Positions 1-11,400 of a stretch of 64,000 nucleotides of DNA are shown here, piece after piece. A program made the position numbers and the translations under genes. This stretch comes from Hypericum androsaemum. Its lineage: Eukaryota > Streptophyta > Magnoliopsida > Malpighiales > Hypericaceae. The DNA is taken from assembly GCA_963995505.1 (NCBI GenBank), contig OZ023181.1, positions 10,288,221-10,352,220 on the forward strand, read 5' to 3'. How positions within the stretch are numbered: the stretch's first letter is position 1; the number at the start of each line of letters is the position of its first letter. The notes beneath the pieces were generated by a model. It saw only the letters and a program-made list of their open reading frames with translations, searched no databases and was not told the DNA's origin.

Positions 1-340
1 GTTTAAAAAAGAAGAAAATAGTGGAAAGATACCTCAGATTTTTAGTTATCCGTTTAAGAAGGGAACCGGGCGAAACAACAGGCACGATAACGGGAATAAG
101 GTTTCCCAAATGCACAACAACCTTGCTAATCTTGGTTAAATATTTGTTGAATAAATTTTGTTAATTTTAAAATTCATCTGATCAAAACTAGATTAATTAG
201 CAAGTATACCTCTTTCGAAAAAAATCCAACTAGTTTAAATTTAAAAAAAAAATCCGACCTCTATTGAAAAATTACCAGTGTCCCAAATTATGAAGCCCTA
301 GTCCGAGTTAAATTGAATACGTAACTGTAAAATTAGCCCT
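1..340. repeat. Left copy of a duplicated block (partner at 33890-34280)
   Basis: This stretch resembles 33890-34280 through the short reading frame, the AT-rich middle, and a nearly identical segment around 290-335 that matches 34220-34270. The partner block is followed, after inserted DNA, by a fragment of the kinase gene. The duplication therefore took in the kinase with its upstream flank. Confidence 0.8.
2..139 (+). CDS. Possible 3'-terminal exon of an upstream gene, cut by the window edge
   Basis: An open frame enters from the left edge and stops with TAA at 137-139. Its core reads SYPFKKGTGRN and is followed by further basic and Asn-rich sequence. I do not recognise the family. It is listed because the same core, in frame and ending in a stop at a matching place, recurs at about 33946-34052 in a duplicated block. 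That suggests coding sequence or a shared element end rather than chance. The segment lies about 450 bp upstream of the kinase start, so it would be the tail of a separate gene. Confidence 0.35.
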   Translation, partial: FKKEENSGKIPQIFSYPFKKGTGRNNRHDNGNKVSQMHNNLANLG

Positions 341-492
341 AGCCCTAATTTTCGGCAAGTCTCGTCCCACCCACTCTATTTCATATTTACCTTCGGAATT
401 TCTCCTCAGAAGCCCCTCATAACAACATTCACTCCGACACCAGTTGCCAAACCTAAATAGCAAAAGAATTTACTCACGCTTTCTGCATCTCT

Positions 493-495
<3 letters not shown>

Positions 496-551
<56 letters not shown>
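496..551 (+). repeat. (CT)28 microsatellite in the kinase leader
   Basis: An uninterrupted CT run of about 56 bp ends 32 bp before the kinase ATG and is followed by a short TG run. CT-rich tracts are common in plant 5' leaders. This one is long enough to be highly variable in length. Confidence 0.95.
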
Positions 552-557
<6 letters not shown>

Positions 558-583
558 CTCAAGCGCTCTCTCTCAAATTAACA

Positions 584-1690
584 ATGGCCGCAGCCCAACC
601 CCACGGGCCCACCTTGGCCGCCAATCGGAAGAGGCACGTCTGTCGCGGCCGCTGGTTCAACCTACACCCACTTGTACCGCTTCGTCCCGCTGTCGTCCAC
701 GTCATCAGTAGCGGCACTCCTACACCGGCCCCTCAAGTCCACGTCATCAGCAGCGGAACCCCGCCTAAACCCAACCCTCCGCCCACCAAGCGGCGTCGTC
801 TCGACAGTCTCGCTTCTTCGCTGGAGAACTCTCACGGGGAGACCTTGTTTAGGGAAGGGTTCCTCGGGAAAGGCGCGTTCGGTTGCGTGTCCCTCGCTTC
901 CAGAAGGAGTACTACCGGCCGCGGAGGTGGTGATGAGGACCTGGACAAGCTGGCGGTCAAGTCTGCCCCTTTTAACGACTCCTACACGCTCCAGCGGGAG
1001 AGGCAGATACTCGCCGAACTCGAGGGCAGCCGCTACATATTGGGTTGCTACGGTGACGAGGTGACGGTGGCGAGCGACGGGGAAGCGGTTTACAACCTAC
1101 TATTGGAGTACTGTTCTGGCTCGAGGCTGGCTTGTCGGTTAAATTCTGTTACAAAATTGCGCGAGTACGAGGTTGCAGCTTACACGCACAATGTATTAAT
1201 GGGCCTCTATCCCATGCACAAGAAAGGGTTTATCCACTGTGACATAAAGCCGGACAACATCCTGTTGGTCCCAGTTCATACGGCGCAGAGGGCATGCGGG
1301 TTCATGGCCAAGATTGCCGACTTCGGATTGACCAAGAGTCCCAAGTACGAGGAAGATGGAATGGGCGTCGTTAGAGGGACATACCGCTACATGTCGCCGG
1401 AGTTAGTGAAACATAAGATGATGGGATTCAAGGTAGATTTCTGGGCGCTCGGGTGTACGGTCTTGGAATTGTTGACCGGGGTCCGCCCCTGGAATTGGGT
1501 GAATGAAAAGGAGGCTATTCTGTCGTTGATTGGCGACATGAGTGAGTCTAACGAGGTGCCTGAAATTCCGAATTGCGTGTCGCCGTCGGCGAGGGAGTTT
1601 CTGGAGAAGTGTCTTGCACCGAGATCAATAAGGCGATGGAGTGCTTCTATGTTGCTCAGGCTTCCTTTTGTCACCGGTTATGATCTGTAG
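584..1690 (+). CDS. MAPKKK17/18-type serine/threonine protein kinase, intronless
   Basis: The 368-residue protein kinase is intronless. The ATG at 584 has a good plant context (AACAATGGC); the frame is open 30 bp further upstream but has no ATG there. Visible motifs are the glycine loop GKGAFGCV (95-102), ATP-binding Lys126, helix-C Glu139, catalytic loop HCDIKPDN (218-225), DFG (246-248) and SPE (271-273). HCD in place of HRD and the overall pattern match the plant MEKK-like MAPKKK17/18/20 group, which acts at the top of stress and ABA MAP kinase cascades; that assignment is by family resemblance. The N-terminal 85 residues are not kinase: they carry a nine-residue motif VHVISSGTP twice (38-46 and 52-60) and a basic KRRR patch (69-72). 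All core catalytic residues are present, so it looks functional. A broken copy lies at 34788-35022. Confidence 0.9.
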   Translation: MAAAQPHGPTLAANRKRHVCRGRWFNLHPLVPLRPAVVHVISSGTPTPAPQVHVISSGTPPKPNPPPTKRRRLDSLASSLENSHGETLFREGFLGKGAFGCVSLASRRSTTGRGGGDEDLDKLAVKSAPFNDSYTLQRERQILAELEGSRYILGCYGDEVTVASDGEAVYNLLLEYCSGSRLACRLNSVTKLREYEVAAYTHNVLMGLYPMHKKGFIHCDIKPDNILLVPVHTAQRACGFMAKIADFGLTKSPKYEEDGMGVVRGTYRYMSPELVKHKMMGFKVDFWALGCTVLELLTGVRPWNWVNEKEAILSLIGDMSESNEVPEIPNCVSPSAREFLEKCLAPRSIRRWSASMLLRLPFVTGYDL

Positions 1691-2039
1691 TTGACTATTA
1701 GGACGTGTACTTGTAATGTGTTGGTGATGACCTAGCTAACAAATAATTAAGGGGTAGTTAGTGGTGATTGTTTATACTGTTGGAATGAAATGTATGGACT
1801 CAGTACCGGCATATTTTGTTGTTTATATTGTTGGAGTGATATTTTTGCAAGTAATTAACGAACTAATCATATTTGTTTAAGTTGAGTTTGAGGGAGCACC
1901 TCTATTTTCTTCGAGAATTTCTGTTATTTTGAATTTCCAGCCTTATTTATGTTCCATTCTTCCAATTATGTTTTTCACATTTATAAAAACCACCTTAAAT
2001 TAATCTTGATTGGGCCATGATGCCTAGGAAAGAAAGGAA
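1691..2039. other. 3' flank of the kinase, no gene seen
   Basis: AT-rich sequence that should contain the kinase 3' UTR. I see no open frame of note before the LINE fragment begins. Confidence 0.5.
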
Positions 2040-2741
2040 ATCAAAGTCCATATATTTGACTGAGTTATGGTCTTCCGCCAACCCTCTTGCTGCTATGACA
2101 TGCATCGTCGAGTTCGATGGGGCCCATACATACTTCGTGCTCCGAACCACAGGATCTTGCCCAGTCCGACATGGCCATGCAGTCGGAATACGTTGGATGA
2201 CCTGTGGACCGTGCCCACCCCCTTGTCACCCTCATTTCGAGGGCGAGAGAGCTCCTGGCGCAAGACGGCGAGATTGACCTTCATCATACCTGGCGGGAGG
2301 GTAACCGAGTGACGGATGGTCTTTCAAAGTTTGCTCTTGAGATTTTCTTTGAGCATGTTGTCTTTGATGCTCCTCCGGAGTCTTATATTGGCTTGTATTT
2401 GGATGACTTATGTAGAGTTTGTCTCCCTCGTTGCAATCGTAGGTCTAGAGTAGTTGATGGTGTTGAGCCTAGGAGAACCCTTCTTCCCGAGTTGTATTGC
2501 CTAGTGACAGTGTAAGGCCACGTTACGCGACACACCAAACGTCAAGGGGAGATTTTTCTTCCCGAGTTACTCTTTTCCTATCATTGATTTTTCCCACTGG
2601 GTTTTCTCATGATAAAGTTTTGACGAGGCCGGCGGTTGCAAACTCACAAGAGACCGGGAGGGGACCTTGGACTTAGATGGTTGTAATTGGCCATTTTGTT
2701 TATATACTTGGGGGTTTCTACCCCTCCACTTCCAAAAAAAA
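2040..2741 (+). mobile_element. 5'-truncated LINE, RNase H end with poly(A) tail
   Basis: The frame at 2204-2515 encodes the C-terminal part of the RNase H domain of plant LINEs, with the typical HTWREGNRVTDGLSKFA segment followed by a variable tail. The preceding part of the domain is split over other frames, so the copy is dead. A 3' untranslated stretch follows and ends at 2733-2741 in a run of nine A, the usual LINE tail. The 5' limit is approximate. Inactive relic. Confidence 0.8.
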
Positions 2742-3009
2742 GTTAGGGACCATTTTTTTAGTATTTAGTATTATTCTTTAATTTTTTAATTGTCTGTTAA
2801 ATTTTTAAAACTTTAAAATCTGGTGAAGTTATTTCATTTTTAGAAAATTTTCAATTATTAAGAAAATTTATAGTTTTAATATTCAACTATATTTCGAGTT
2901 TCTTATTGAAATTCTACATGCTAAAATTCGTCATTACATTGAGTAATGCTATTCAATTCTTGTACAACGTATGAATACTTGTCATTAACAACAGATGAGA
3001 TTTTGACAA

Positions 3010-4700
3010 TTTTTTTTAAACAAACAACAAGCTTTATTAAAATAAAAGAAAAGCTAAAGAAGGTGATGAGAAACGGACGAAGGGGATGAGGAAGAAAGGA
3101 GAAAAAGGAAAAGACTAACCAAAAGCTCAGGCCTAAACATGCAACCATAGAAGTTGAGCCGTCGCCATAACCTGAATTCTAGATTTGCTAACCTATAAGT
3201 CGGATAGTCAAAAATAAATACCTACGAAATGAGAGCTTACGCTTGATCTTAAAAGCCAGGGACTTCTTCTTTGAGCGGGTGTTCTGAGCAGGCGGATCTG
3301 CTGAGGAAGAAATCCTGAGCTTCGCCGGCCAATGATGCTGCTTGGCTTCTGCAAACAAAGCCATAAAATCAGTAGCCGGGCTGGATGAACCTGTGGCCAC
3401 TGTAATGCCTGAAGATGCCTGGCCCGGAATGGGCATCGGAGGCCTAACGAAGCCCGCTTTGGCCCAGTTATGAGGAGATGAGGGTCGATTGCCGAGGAGC
3501 CGCATGCGCATAGGCCCATCACCAAGGGTTCCCGAATCGTGGCCAGATGCATACTTGCTTGGGCCCAGATGCGAGTTAATCATCGTCGGGCCGATGAATT
3601 TAGCAATGCTAACGGGGCCGCTTCTTCCATGTTTGCCCACTGCATGGACTGTCCCAAAGCATTCCAAGAAAAATTATGAGCCATAAAGCCTCCGAAGGAG
3701 TCGGCCTCTCATCAAACAACCCACCGCCCACACCATAGCAAAGCTCCAAAACACTAGCTTCCCTGTTAACAGAACTTGGGGAAAACTCACCCTAATAAGA
3801 CAAAGGTAGGTTGGTGATGGGAGTTCCCTCATCCTCATAAATTGAACTCGAGCAACTCTCCTCCTCTGATTCTGAATAAACTCGGTTAAGCAAAGGAAAA
3901 CGAGGAGGATAGAGACCATCCGCCATTTTCTCCAGTCTCTCAATCCCATCATCGTGCAAAAGATGTGTATGAGCAGCTTGCCTTAGTTGTATTTGACCAA
4001 AATCCGTGACGACCATAGTTGTGTCCTGTGAGAGCTCCGGAACCAGGACTAAAGCTATTGATGCCCCGTCCCTAGGGATAGAATGCTGAGACGGATCAAG
4101 CTCCGTGATCAAACTTAGTGCATCACGTTTCCCCTCCAATTGTACGAGCTCTTCCAATATCTTGACCGTGATCAAGTTCCTGCGCTCCTCCACCACGTCC
4201 TACTTTTAATGACAGTAGGACAGTCCTGAACCCTAGAAGCACGAGAAGCCTCCAACCCTTGCACCTCATTAGTATTGAAAAGAAGAGAAGGCAGCTTGAT
4301 ACCACCTGTAGTCCACCCGAACTAAGCCTCTGGTTGCACCATATTTTCCAATATAGTTATCCAAGCCAATGAGCAGCTCCACCCGACGTCCACTGGAGAA
4401 TCTCGTTCACCAAAGATTCCAACAATTAATCATGAGTGACTATAGCAAAAGTTCTTTGGTTTTGCCTTTAGCGAGTGCGACCTGCAAATCTATCTCAATA
4501 ATATTTTGTTTGTATTTCTTACTCCGGACTGCACTAATCATCTCCGGGGACCAAGTCACCAAAGATGTTAGACTACATTCATTGATGACATTTTCCCAAC
4601 CCAACCCACCCTTACAACATACTTTTGCCAAAAAAAAAAATATTATTCCCAACCTTAGGTGGCAACCTAATCCTTTTTTCTTAATTAGACACATGGCATA
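3010..4700 (-). mobile_element. Minus-strand non-LTR element relic with ORF1-like fragments
   Basis: A T run at 3010-3017 on the plus strand fits the poly(A) end of a minus-strand LINE. Upstream on that strand three frames follow one another (4196-3792, 3952-3674, 3667-3188). They hold hydrophilic protein with an acidic-serine patch (ESEEESCSSS) and a basic patch (TRSKKKS). I read them as pieces of a LINE ORF1 broken by frameshifts, but no zinc knuckle or reverse transcriptase is visible. A similar purine-rich tail occurs at 31060-31170. The family assignment is tentative. Confidence 0.4.
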
Positions 4701-5989
4701 ATATTATTAGTGAAAGTAGATATTGCATATTTTGTATTTGAAATTTAGTATTTCACACATCTGTTTGTAGCTTGATTTATTTCTTTTTCAATTTCGTATA
4801 CCAACTTTTGTAATCTTAATTTTGTTATTTTATGGTAAATTTTTTTCCTAAACTGGAAATACACGCTTTTATTTGGGAGGTTTCTTAATATAATTAAGGA
4901 CACATAATTTTTGTATATTTATTATAGTATAAATATAAATATAAAATAAAAATAATACATGTAATTAAATAAACCTAAAAAATAAAATTTATATTAAGTT
5001 AGGTTGTTATATTGATAAAGTATGGAAAAGTTGGCGTAAGTTACGTGTTGTGGATGAAAGAAATATTAAGTAATTTTTATAAAGTTGGGTTAGGTTAAGC
5101 ACAAAGTCCTAGCGGATGCAATTACTTAGCTTTGGGCACTGGATTCAGTGCTGACTGAAGGAAAGTGATCCAAACAGTACGGACTCAAACATGGACCATT
5201 GATCTTGATGATTAGACGTGTGTCAGAGATTTGACGGTAGTAATTTTTTCAGGTGTATTTTATCTTTTACCTCCCTCTCTCCTCCCTCACTCTTGCAAGC
5301 GAAGTTTTCCTTCCTTTTCTAGAACCCCCAAAAGCAAACACCAGATGAGCGAAAATAGAGGGGAGCAATCATAGAGACAAGCTGAACGACGGCGACCTCA
5401 GTCGGGCAGCGATGGCGATGATCTTGCCGGCGGTAGCATAACCTTTTTATGACCGACATGACCACAACTCTGACCCCTGCTCCTCCTCCTGGCTCGGTGT
5501 CTCATGCGACCCCTCCACTGCCTATGTCATTTCCCTTGACCACTCAAGTGAGATCCTGGCGTCTGGTGGTGTCCACACAAGAGATCGGTGGAGTCAACGC
5601 AAGAAGATTGGTGGAGTCTGATGAGATCCTGGCGTCCTGGAGTTCTGGGCTCTCCGACAGTTAGAGGTTGAAGAAGGATCGAGCAAGATGAGAAGACCGA
5701 TGGAGTCCACGCAAAGCTAGTGACTCAGAATCCTCCCTCACTTCCACCTTTCCTCCTCTGCCACTGTCGCCATAGGGGAGCTTCCTCTTTCCTCAGTCGC
5801 AGTCGAACTCGTACCCTCCGAGAGAAGAGGAGTCAGTCACTTGCATTCCTCTTTTACAAATGACATTCCTCTTCCCTCATGTCTCTCTCTCCCCCTTTCT
5901 TTTGCTACCAATTAATAAAGCCTTTAAGGTTTTGGTTACTTCGAGGCTTTTATCTTTGTTACTAGTTTGATTCACTATGATATACTAGG
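4701..5989. other. Intergenic, no supportable gene
   Basis: AT-rich to about 5100, then a more GC-rich stretch (5260-5860). A 71-codon frame at 5449-5664 contains an imperfect internal repeat of GAGATCCTGGCGTC. It has no recognisable domain and I do not call it a gene. It could be a promoter and leader remnant or a captured fragment. Confidence 0.4.
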
Positions 5990-6259
5990 TTATGCCAATC
6001 TCAGATAACAGTTTATGCATATTTTTATAACATTTCGTGCCAATTTATCATAAGAATTAGTGCAAATTTGTCACAATAGTTCTTGCCAATTTGTTATAAG
6101 AGTTCCTGCTAATCTGTCATAACAGGTCATATCAGTCTGACATAACGGTTCATGCCAATTTTTTCATAACCGCATATGTCATTTTGTCATAAAAGTTCAT
6201 ACCAATTTGTCATAACAACTCATGCCATTTGGACATCATATTTCATGCCACTTTATCAT
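5990..6259. repeat. Degenerate tandem repeat, unit about 24 bp, left part
   Basis: Roughly ten diverged copies of a unit close to CATAACAGTTCATGCCAATT. The array stops where an LTR element begins and resumes at 11087, so one array was split by the insertion. Confidence 0.8.
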
Positions 6260-7741
6260 TGATGATCATGAAAAATGCTCATTTCATCACATTATTTAGG
6301 GGTTATTTTAGTGTATTTTTGTGTCTAAAGCCCTCGAGTCCTGAGTCTTTTTGTCCACTTATAAATTTGTTGCATTGGATGTACTCATTTGTTGTGTTTT
6401 TTTAATCTTTTAGAAGTATTTAGAGCGGTTTGGGACCATTCAGAGCGGATATAGAGAAAGCTTTAGGTGAAGAAACCAAAAAATGGAAGTTTTAAAGTCC
6501 CGCCGAGTGGTGCCCTTGGGCTCTCGAATGTTTTGTGACATTTTTTTGGTAGGCATTTTTGCCCGCCGGGAGTCGATTTTGATGATCCCGCACTAAAATG
6601 ACCACAACTTTCTACTCGAGCATCAGACAGAGAGAAATAAGGTGTTGCTGGAAAGCTAAGAAAGAGATCTACATTTTATGATTGATAGTCAAAGTCAAAT
6701 TTGGAGCGAAACTGGGTCAAAATTCAACATTGTTATTGCATTTCAAAACCCAGCGAAGGGGAAATTGTGTCGGGCCTAAAATGACATTTTAAGCCTTGTA
6801 TTTCTACTAGCTCTTTTAGAGTTTTGTGAGGGGCCTATAAATACTATTTTTAGGCCTCACATTCACTTTTTCTAGTCATTTGTGTGGCTAGAACCTTAGG
6901 TTAGCCAAAAACACTCTTCATCTCTCTCTCTCTCTCAAGGAAGCAAGCTATGAGCATTGAAGGAGGAGGAGGAGCTAGGATGCTTGCAGACTTTATTGAG
7001 CTTTCTCTCTTTAATTAAATACTTGTGAAGGCATATGATTTAATGCCTTTAGTTGAGTCATGTTTGATTAGGGTTTAAATTCACTTAAAAGCCTCAATAG
7101 GGGAGTGGTATTGTTATAACCTTGTTCAAGCTCTAAACTCCTAGGAGGAAATCATTGAGGGCCTATGATTTACCTAATTGATCTAGTGAAAAACTTGAAG
7201 GACTTGACCATGAAGGGGAGCCATGGAGCTAGCCGACTAGTTGACTAGAGAAAACATGACATATGTGACATCGAAGGGTAGATCCTAGTTGCCCTTAGGG
7301 TGGTGCAATGATGAGTAGGAGTAAGGGTTAGAATTAGTGACCCGGGAAAAACTCGTGTGAGGTTAGCAACTCACAAGATCCAGGATTCTTGGGGAAAGGT
7401 CAAGGTCTGATTGACTTCTTTTTGATGTGAAGTACGTGATTATGATGCATCAAGCTTTAAATTCACCAAGGACACGCTCAAGCCCAAGAGAAACCTAGTT
7501 AGGAAGGTTGTATTCATGTGGTTGCCTTGCCCACAATTTTTATTCTTGGCTTCCTAAGTTTGTAAATATTAGTTTAGGTTGTTCATTTTTACCGTTATCT
7601 AATTAGACACCACACCACTTATCTTACATATCGTCCTAAACTAACTAGTGATTCGAATAGGTGGCCTAGATATTGCTCGTCGTGGTTCAGCATACTCTTT
7701 CTTACTCTTATTGCAATGGGTGTTGAAGAATGCCCTCGTCA
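6260..7741 (+). repeat. 5' LTR of the LARD-like element
   Basis: Starts TGATGATC and ends CCCTCGTCA. It matches the 3' LTR from about 6550 onward, for example the GAAAGAGATCTACATTTT segment, with a deletion near 7010-7060 relative to the 3' copy. A 14-bp CT run lies near 6921. Confidence 0.8.
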
Positions 7742-7743
7742 AG

Positions 7744-7761
7744 TGGCGTCGTTGCTGGGGA
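7744..7761 (+). promoter_or_regulatory. Primer-binding site, tRNA-Asp type
   Basis: TGGCGTCGTTGCTGGGGA lies two bases after the LTR. It differs at two positions from the usual Athila/Tat PBS. Confidence 0.8.
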
Positions 7762-9750
7762 GTGGTTCATTTAGACATCTATTGCACGCTCACGAATTGG
7801 GAATAAGACATTGTTGATAGTGATTTGTAAATATCTTATGTTTTGTTTTTCTTTTGTATATATTATGTGGTTGAGATGGATTCCTTTGGTTATCATAAGT
7901 CCAATGGAGCCTATGGTTTGTTGAATACTGATGAAGTTGTAGGCATGCATAGATGGGCACAAACATAATGAAATGAGGAGAGCACCAAAGAAAAGGGAGA
8001 AGAACCCTCAACTAGTGCTCATTCCCAAGTGCATGAGTCTTGTTCAACCAAGAACATATGAATGTTGAAGATTTGGAGGAAAAAAAAGATGCCACATCCA
8101 AGGAAAAGTTTAGAATCATCCGCCCTAATCCTCTACCTCGATTTCAAAATTCAAAATGGTTTGCTATACCTCCATTCTTAGATACGGTAAGTAAAGGTAA
8201 ACCACATGAGCTTGATGTTCAAAAGTCTCCCACTCTTAGTTAGAATTGGTTCATTCTGGGTGTGGTTCCAATTCCTCACCACCCTATGATGAATAAGTTT
8301 GCTATTAACCCGTTAGGTGATTGACACATGACTACATTTCTGTAGTTGATGAGGGATAAGAAGTTACTTATATACGATTTTTATGTTCAATGATTGATGC
8401 ATTTCTCCTTCCTATGGACTCGAGCTAATGTTGACAAAAGTTTAAATTTAATGCTTTGTTTCCATGATAACTCGAGCTTGAGATTTCAAACAAGCACTTG
8501 TTAGGAGGTAACCCAACCTTTATCTTCTCATTTGATTTTTAGTTTCTTTTGGTTTTTCATGCTAGGAAAAGTATAGCACATCAAGGAGTAGGTCGAGCTT
8601 CAAACTGCCAGTAGACGCCAAGCCCAAGGGAACCACCAGGCGGCAAGACCTGATGCCAAATAGTGAAAGACATCTCCGGGCAATGCCTGCTAGGAAAGGA
8701 CATAGAACCATAACTCCACCTTCCTCGGCTCCATATTAGGGAGTACTTTATACCTCCTTTATTTTCACGTTGATGTTTTATGTCATATGTTGTGCTTGTT
8801 CACATCTTGATATTATTGATTATTGATATAGAACGTGTCCATTGAGGGTTGCATGTTTGTGTTGATGATTGATTGCAATGAGACATTGTGTTGTGTTATT
8901 TTTATCTCGACACCAGTTTGTTGCTATGTCAAGATCTTATCTTATCATGTTCATTTTTTGATGTGTCTCCATTGAGGCCTTATCTTATGATTTTGATTGA
9001 AGTGTTTTGACCTTCTTTGACGATGGAGGTCATTGAGGTTTTTCTTTTCTTGTCGGTCTAATAGCCTAGGCCCTCTTATATTGAGGACAATGTATCGTTC
9101 AAGTTTGGTGGGGTATTCCGTGTAGGAAATTTCTTTGTATAGGTCTAGACTTATATGTATATGCAAAATTTTGGCATGAATTGTGCATAATTGGACCCCC
9201 TTGAAAATTTTGAATTTTTGTCAAAAAAGACCCATACTAGTTGGAATCAAACCCCGAGTACGAAGCATAGGAACACGTAGAATCAACACCCTTAGGTGCT
9301 TAACTTTGTGGTCTCCCTTGGTGGGTGGACTTGGGGTTGATGAGTGATCTTATGAAAGGATTTGAGCCCAAGGAGGAGACACTAGTCTCCTAATTTCATT
9401 CATGAGGTGCCTACATTTTTTAGATTATTGAGGTGTCTTACTAATACTTGGTATCGTCTCGATAATTTGGGAGTTAGTGGGATGGGGGCTAATTTTAAGC
9501 AAGTTGAGCCTAGAGCCTTAGAGTCAAAATCCCTAATTATTCCTTTTGTTTGAGACCATTTGAGCCTGAGCCATTCATTGATGCATGTAAGCCAATGTGA
9601 AAACCTAAATCCACAATCATTACTCACCTTTGATCACTTGGTCCGAGGATGGTATAGGACTTTATATTTTAGGGTATGTTTGTAAGGGATCAGTTGGTAG
9701 TATAGACTCATTTTTTAGATTGAACCTTTGATCATTACTCATTTTTTGTT
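7762..9750 (+). other. Internal region of the LARD-like element, no retroviral genes
   Basis: Only small frames, such as 67 codons at 8040-8243, with no retroviral motif. A GGAGGTAACCCAACC segment near 8505 and the GAGGACA block near 9085 are conserved-looking non-coding landmarks of this element class. Confidence 0.6.
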
Positions 9751-9751
9751 A

Positions 9752-11086
9752 GCATTTTTGTCCGTCGGGCAGTAGTTTGACAATGTTGCACTAAAATGAT
9801 CACAACTTTATGCTCGAGCATTGGATGGAGACAAGTGAGGTGTCATTGGAAAGCGAAGAAAGAGATCTACATTTTGTCTATAATAGTCAAGTCAAATTTG
9901 GATTAGAAAGTGGTCAAAATTCATGACTTTATTGCATATAAAAACCTATCAAAAAGGCATCGCTAGCAGATTTTCCATCATTCGACAGCCACAAAGGGGA
10001 AACCGTGATAGGCCCAAAATGGCATTTTTAGACTTTTACTTCTTGTAAATCTTTTAGGGTTTGTGGGGGCCTATAAATACCCTTTTAGGCAACCCATTCA
10101 ATTTGCCTAGTTATTTATGTGGCTAGGACCTTAGGTTAGCCAAAAATACTCTTCGTATCTCTCCCTCTCGAGGAAGCAAGCTAGGAGCATTGAAGAAGGA
10201 GAAGGAGCTAGGATGCTTGAAGACTGTATTGTGCTTTCCTAACCTCTCTGTCTTTAATTGAATCCTTATGACAATAGTTTTATCTTTATTGATGTTGAGT
10301 TTGTGGATGTATGAGTAGTAGTATATGGGTTGGGTGTCCTTGAATGCTCCCAATGACCTAGGTTTCCAACTGTTTTTTAGTTTTTGAGTACAAATTAGTG
10401 GGTAAACTTAATTCCTTTACTTAGGTCATATAAGATTAGGGTTTAAATACACCTAAGAGCCTCAAGAGAGGAGTGGTAGTGTTATACCCTAATTCAAGCT
10501 CTTAATTCCTGGGAGGGGATTATCGACTGCCTATAATTTAGCTAATTGATCTAGAAAAAACCCGAAGGACTTGACCGTGAAAGGGAGCTATGGAGCCAGT
10601 TGATTAGTTGTGACACCGAAGGATGATCCTAGTTATCCTTAGGATGGTACGACAATGAGTAGGATTGAGGGTTATAGTTGGTGGCCTGGGCAAAACTCGC
10701 ATGAGGTTGACAACTCACAATTTACGGGAGTCCTTGGGAAAGGCCGCATAGCCTGATTGCTTTCTTTGTGATGTGAAGGACGTGACTGTGAGCATCACAC
10801 TTTAGATTCACCTAGGACCACCTCGAGCCCAAGATAAACCTTGTTAGGTGGGTTGTGTTCATGTGGTTGCGTTGCCCACTATTTCTATTCTTGGCTACCT
10901 AAGTTTGTTTATATTAGTTTAGGTTGTTCATTTCTACCCTTATCTAATTAGACACCACACCACTTATCTTACATATCATCCTACACTAACTAGTGAGCCG
11001 AATAGTTGGCCTAGATACCTCTCCTGTTGGTTCTACATATTCTTACTTACTATTATTGCAACGGGTGTTGAAAAATGCCCTCGTTA
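9752..11086 (+). repeat. 3' LTR of the LARD-like element, 5' part missing
   Basis: Alignable by eye to 6554-7741. The first 290 bp or so of the LTR and the polypurine tract are not recognisable here. It also holds about 130 bp (10260-10400) that the 5' LTR lacks. Confidence 0.75.
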
Positions 11087-11400
11087 GTCATAATAGTTCA
11101 TTCCACTTTATCATAATAGTTCGTGCCAGTTTATCATAACAACTTGTGCCAATTTGTCATACTAGTTCGTATCAATCTGTCATAACATGTCATGCCATTT
11201 TATCATAATAATTTGTGCCAATTTCTCATAACAGTTTGGGCCAATTTGTTATAAAAAAGAAAATTAATTAATTTTTTCACAATTGGCACACAAAGAAATG
11301 GCACAAATTGGTTGGTGCCAATTTTAATTAATTTTGTGATAATAATTATAGTGCGAGTTTGTCATAAAAAGAAAAATTAATTAACTAAAAAAAATAGTGC
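11087..11400. repeat. Degenerate tandem repeat, right part
   Basis: Continuation of the array at 5990-6259, with units such as CATAACAGTTTGGGCCAATT. It decays into AT-rich sequence past 11260. Confidence 0.75.

Larger units (their letters stand above)
6260..11086 (+). mobile_element. Non-coding LTR retrotransposon (LARD-like, Athila/Tat type)
   Basis: Two related LTRs flank about 2 kb of sequence without gag or pol. The outer ends are TG and TA (CA in the 5' LTR). Flanking bases are ATCAT (6255-6259) and GTCAT (11087-11091), a 5-bp target duplication with one change. A primer site next to the 5' LTR, TGGCGTCGTTGCTGGGGA, closely resembles the Athila/Tat tRNA-Asp type. Near 9080-9110 a GAGGACAATG...AAGTTTGGTGGGG block matches what such elements carry before the 3' LTR. 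The element would have needed a coding relative to move. Confidence 0.85.

Noticed and set aside
5449..5664. 71-codon open frame in a GC-richer stretch
   Set aside because: No recognisable domain, no homologous frame elsewhere in the window, and an internal direct repeat accounts for part of it.
5990..6259. Regular repeat spacing that could suggest a CRISPR-like array
   Set aside because: Units are contiguous and degenerate with no unique spacers, and the setting is a plant nuclear genome.
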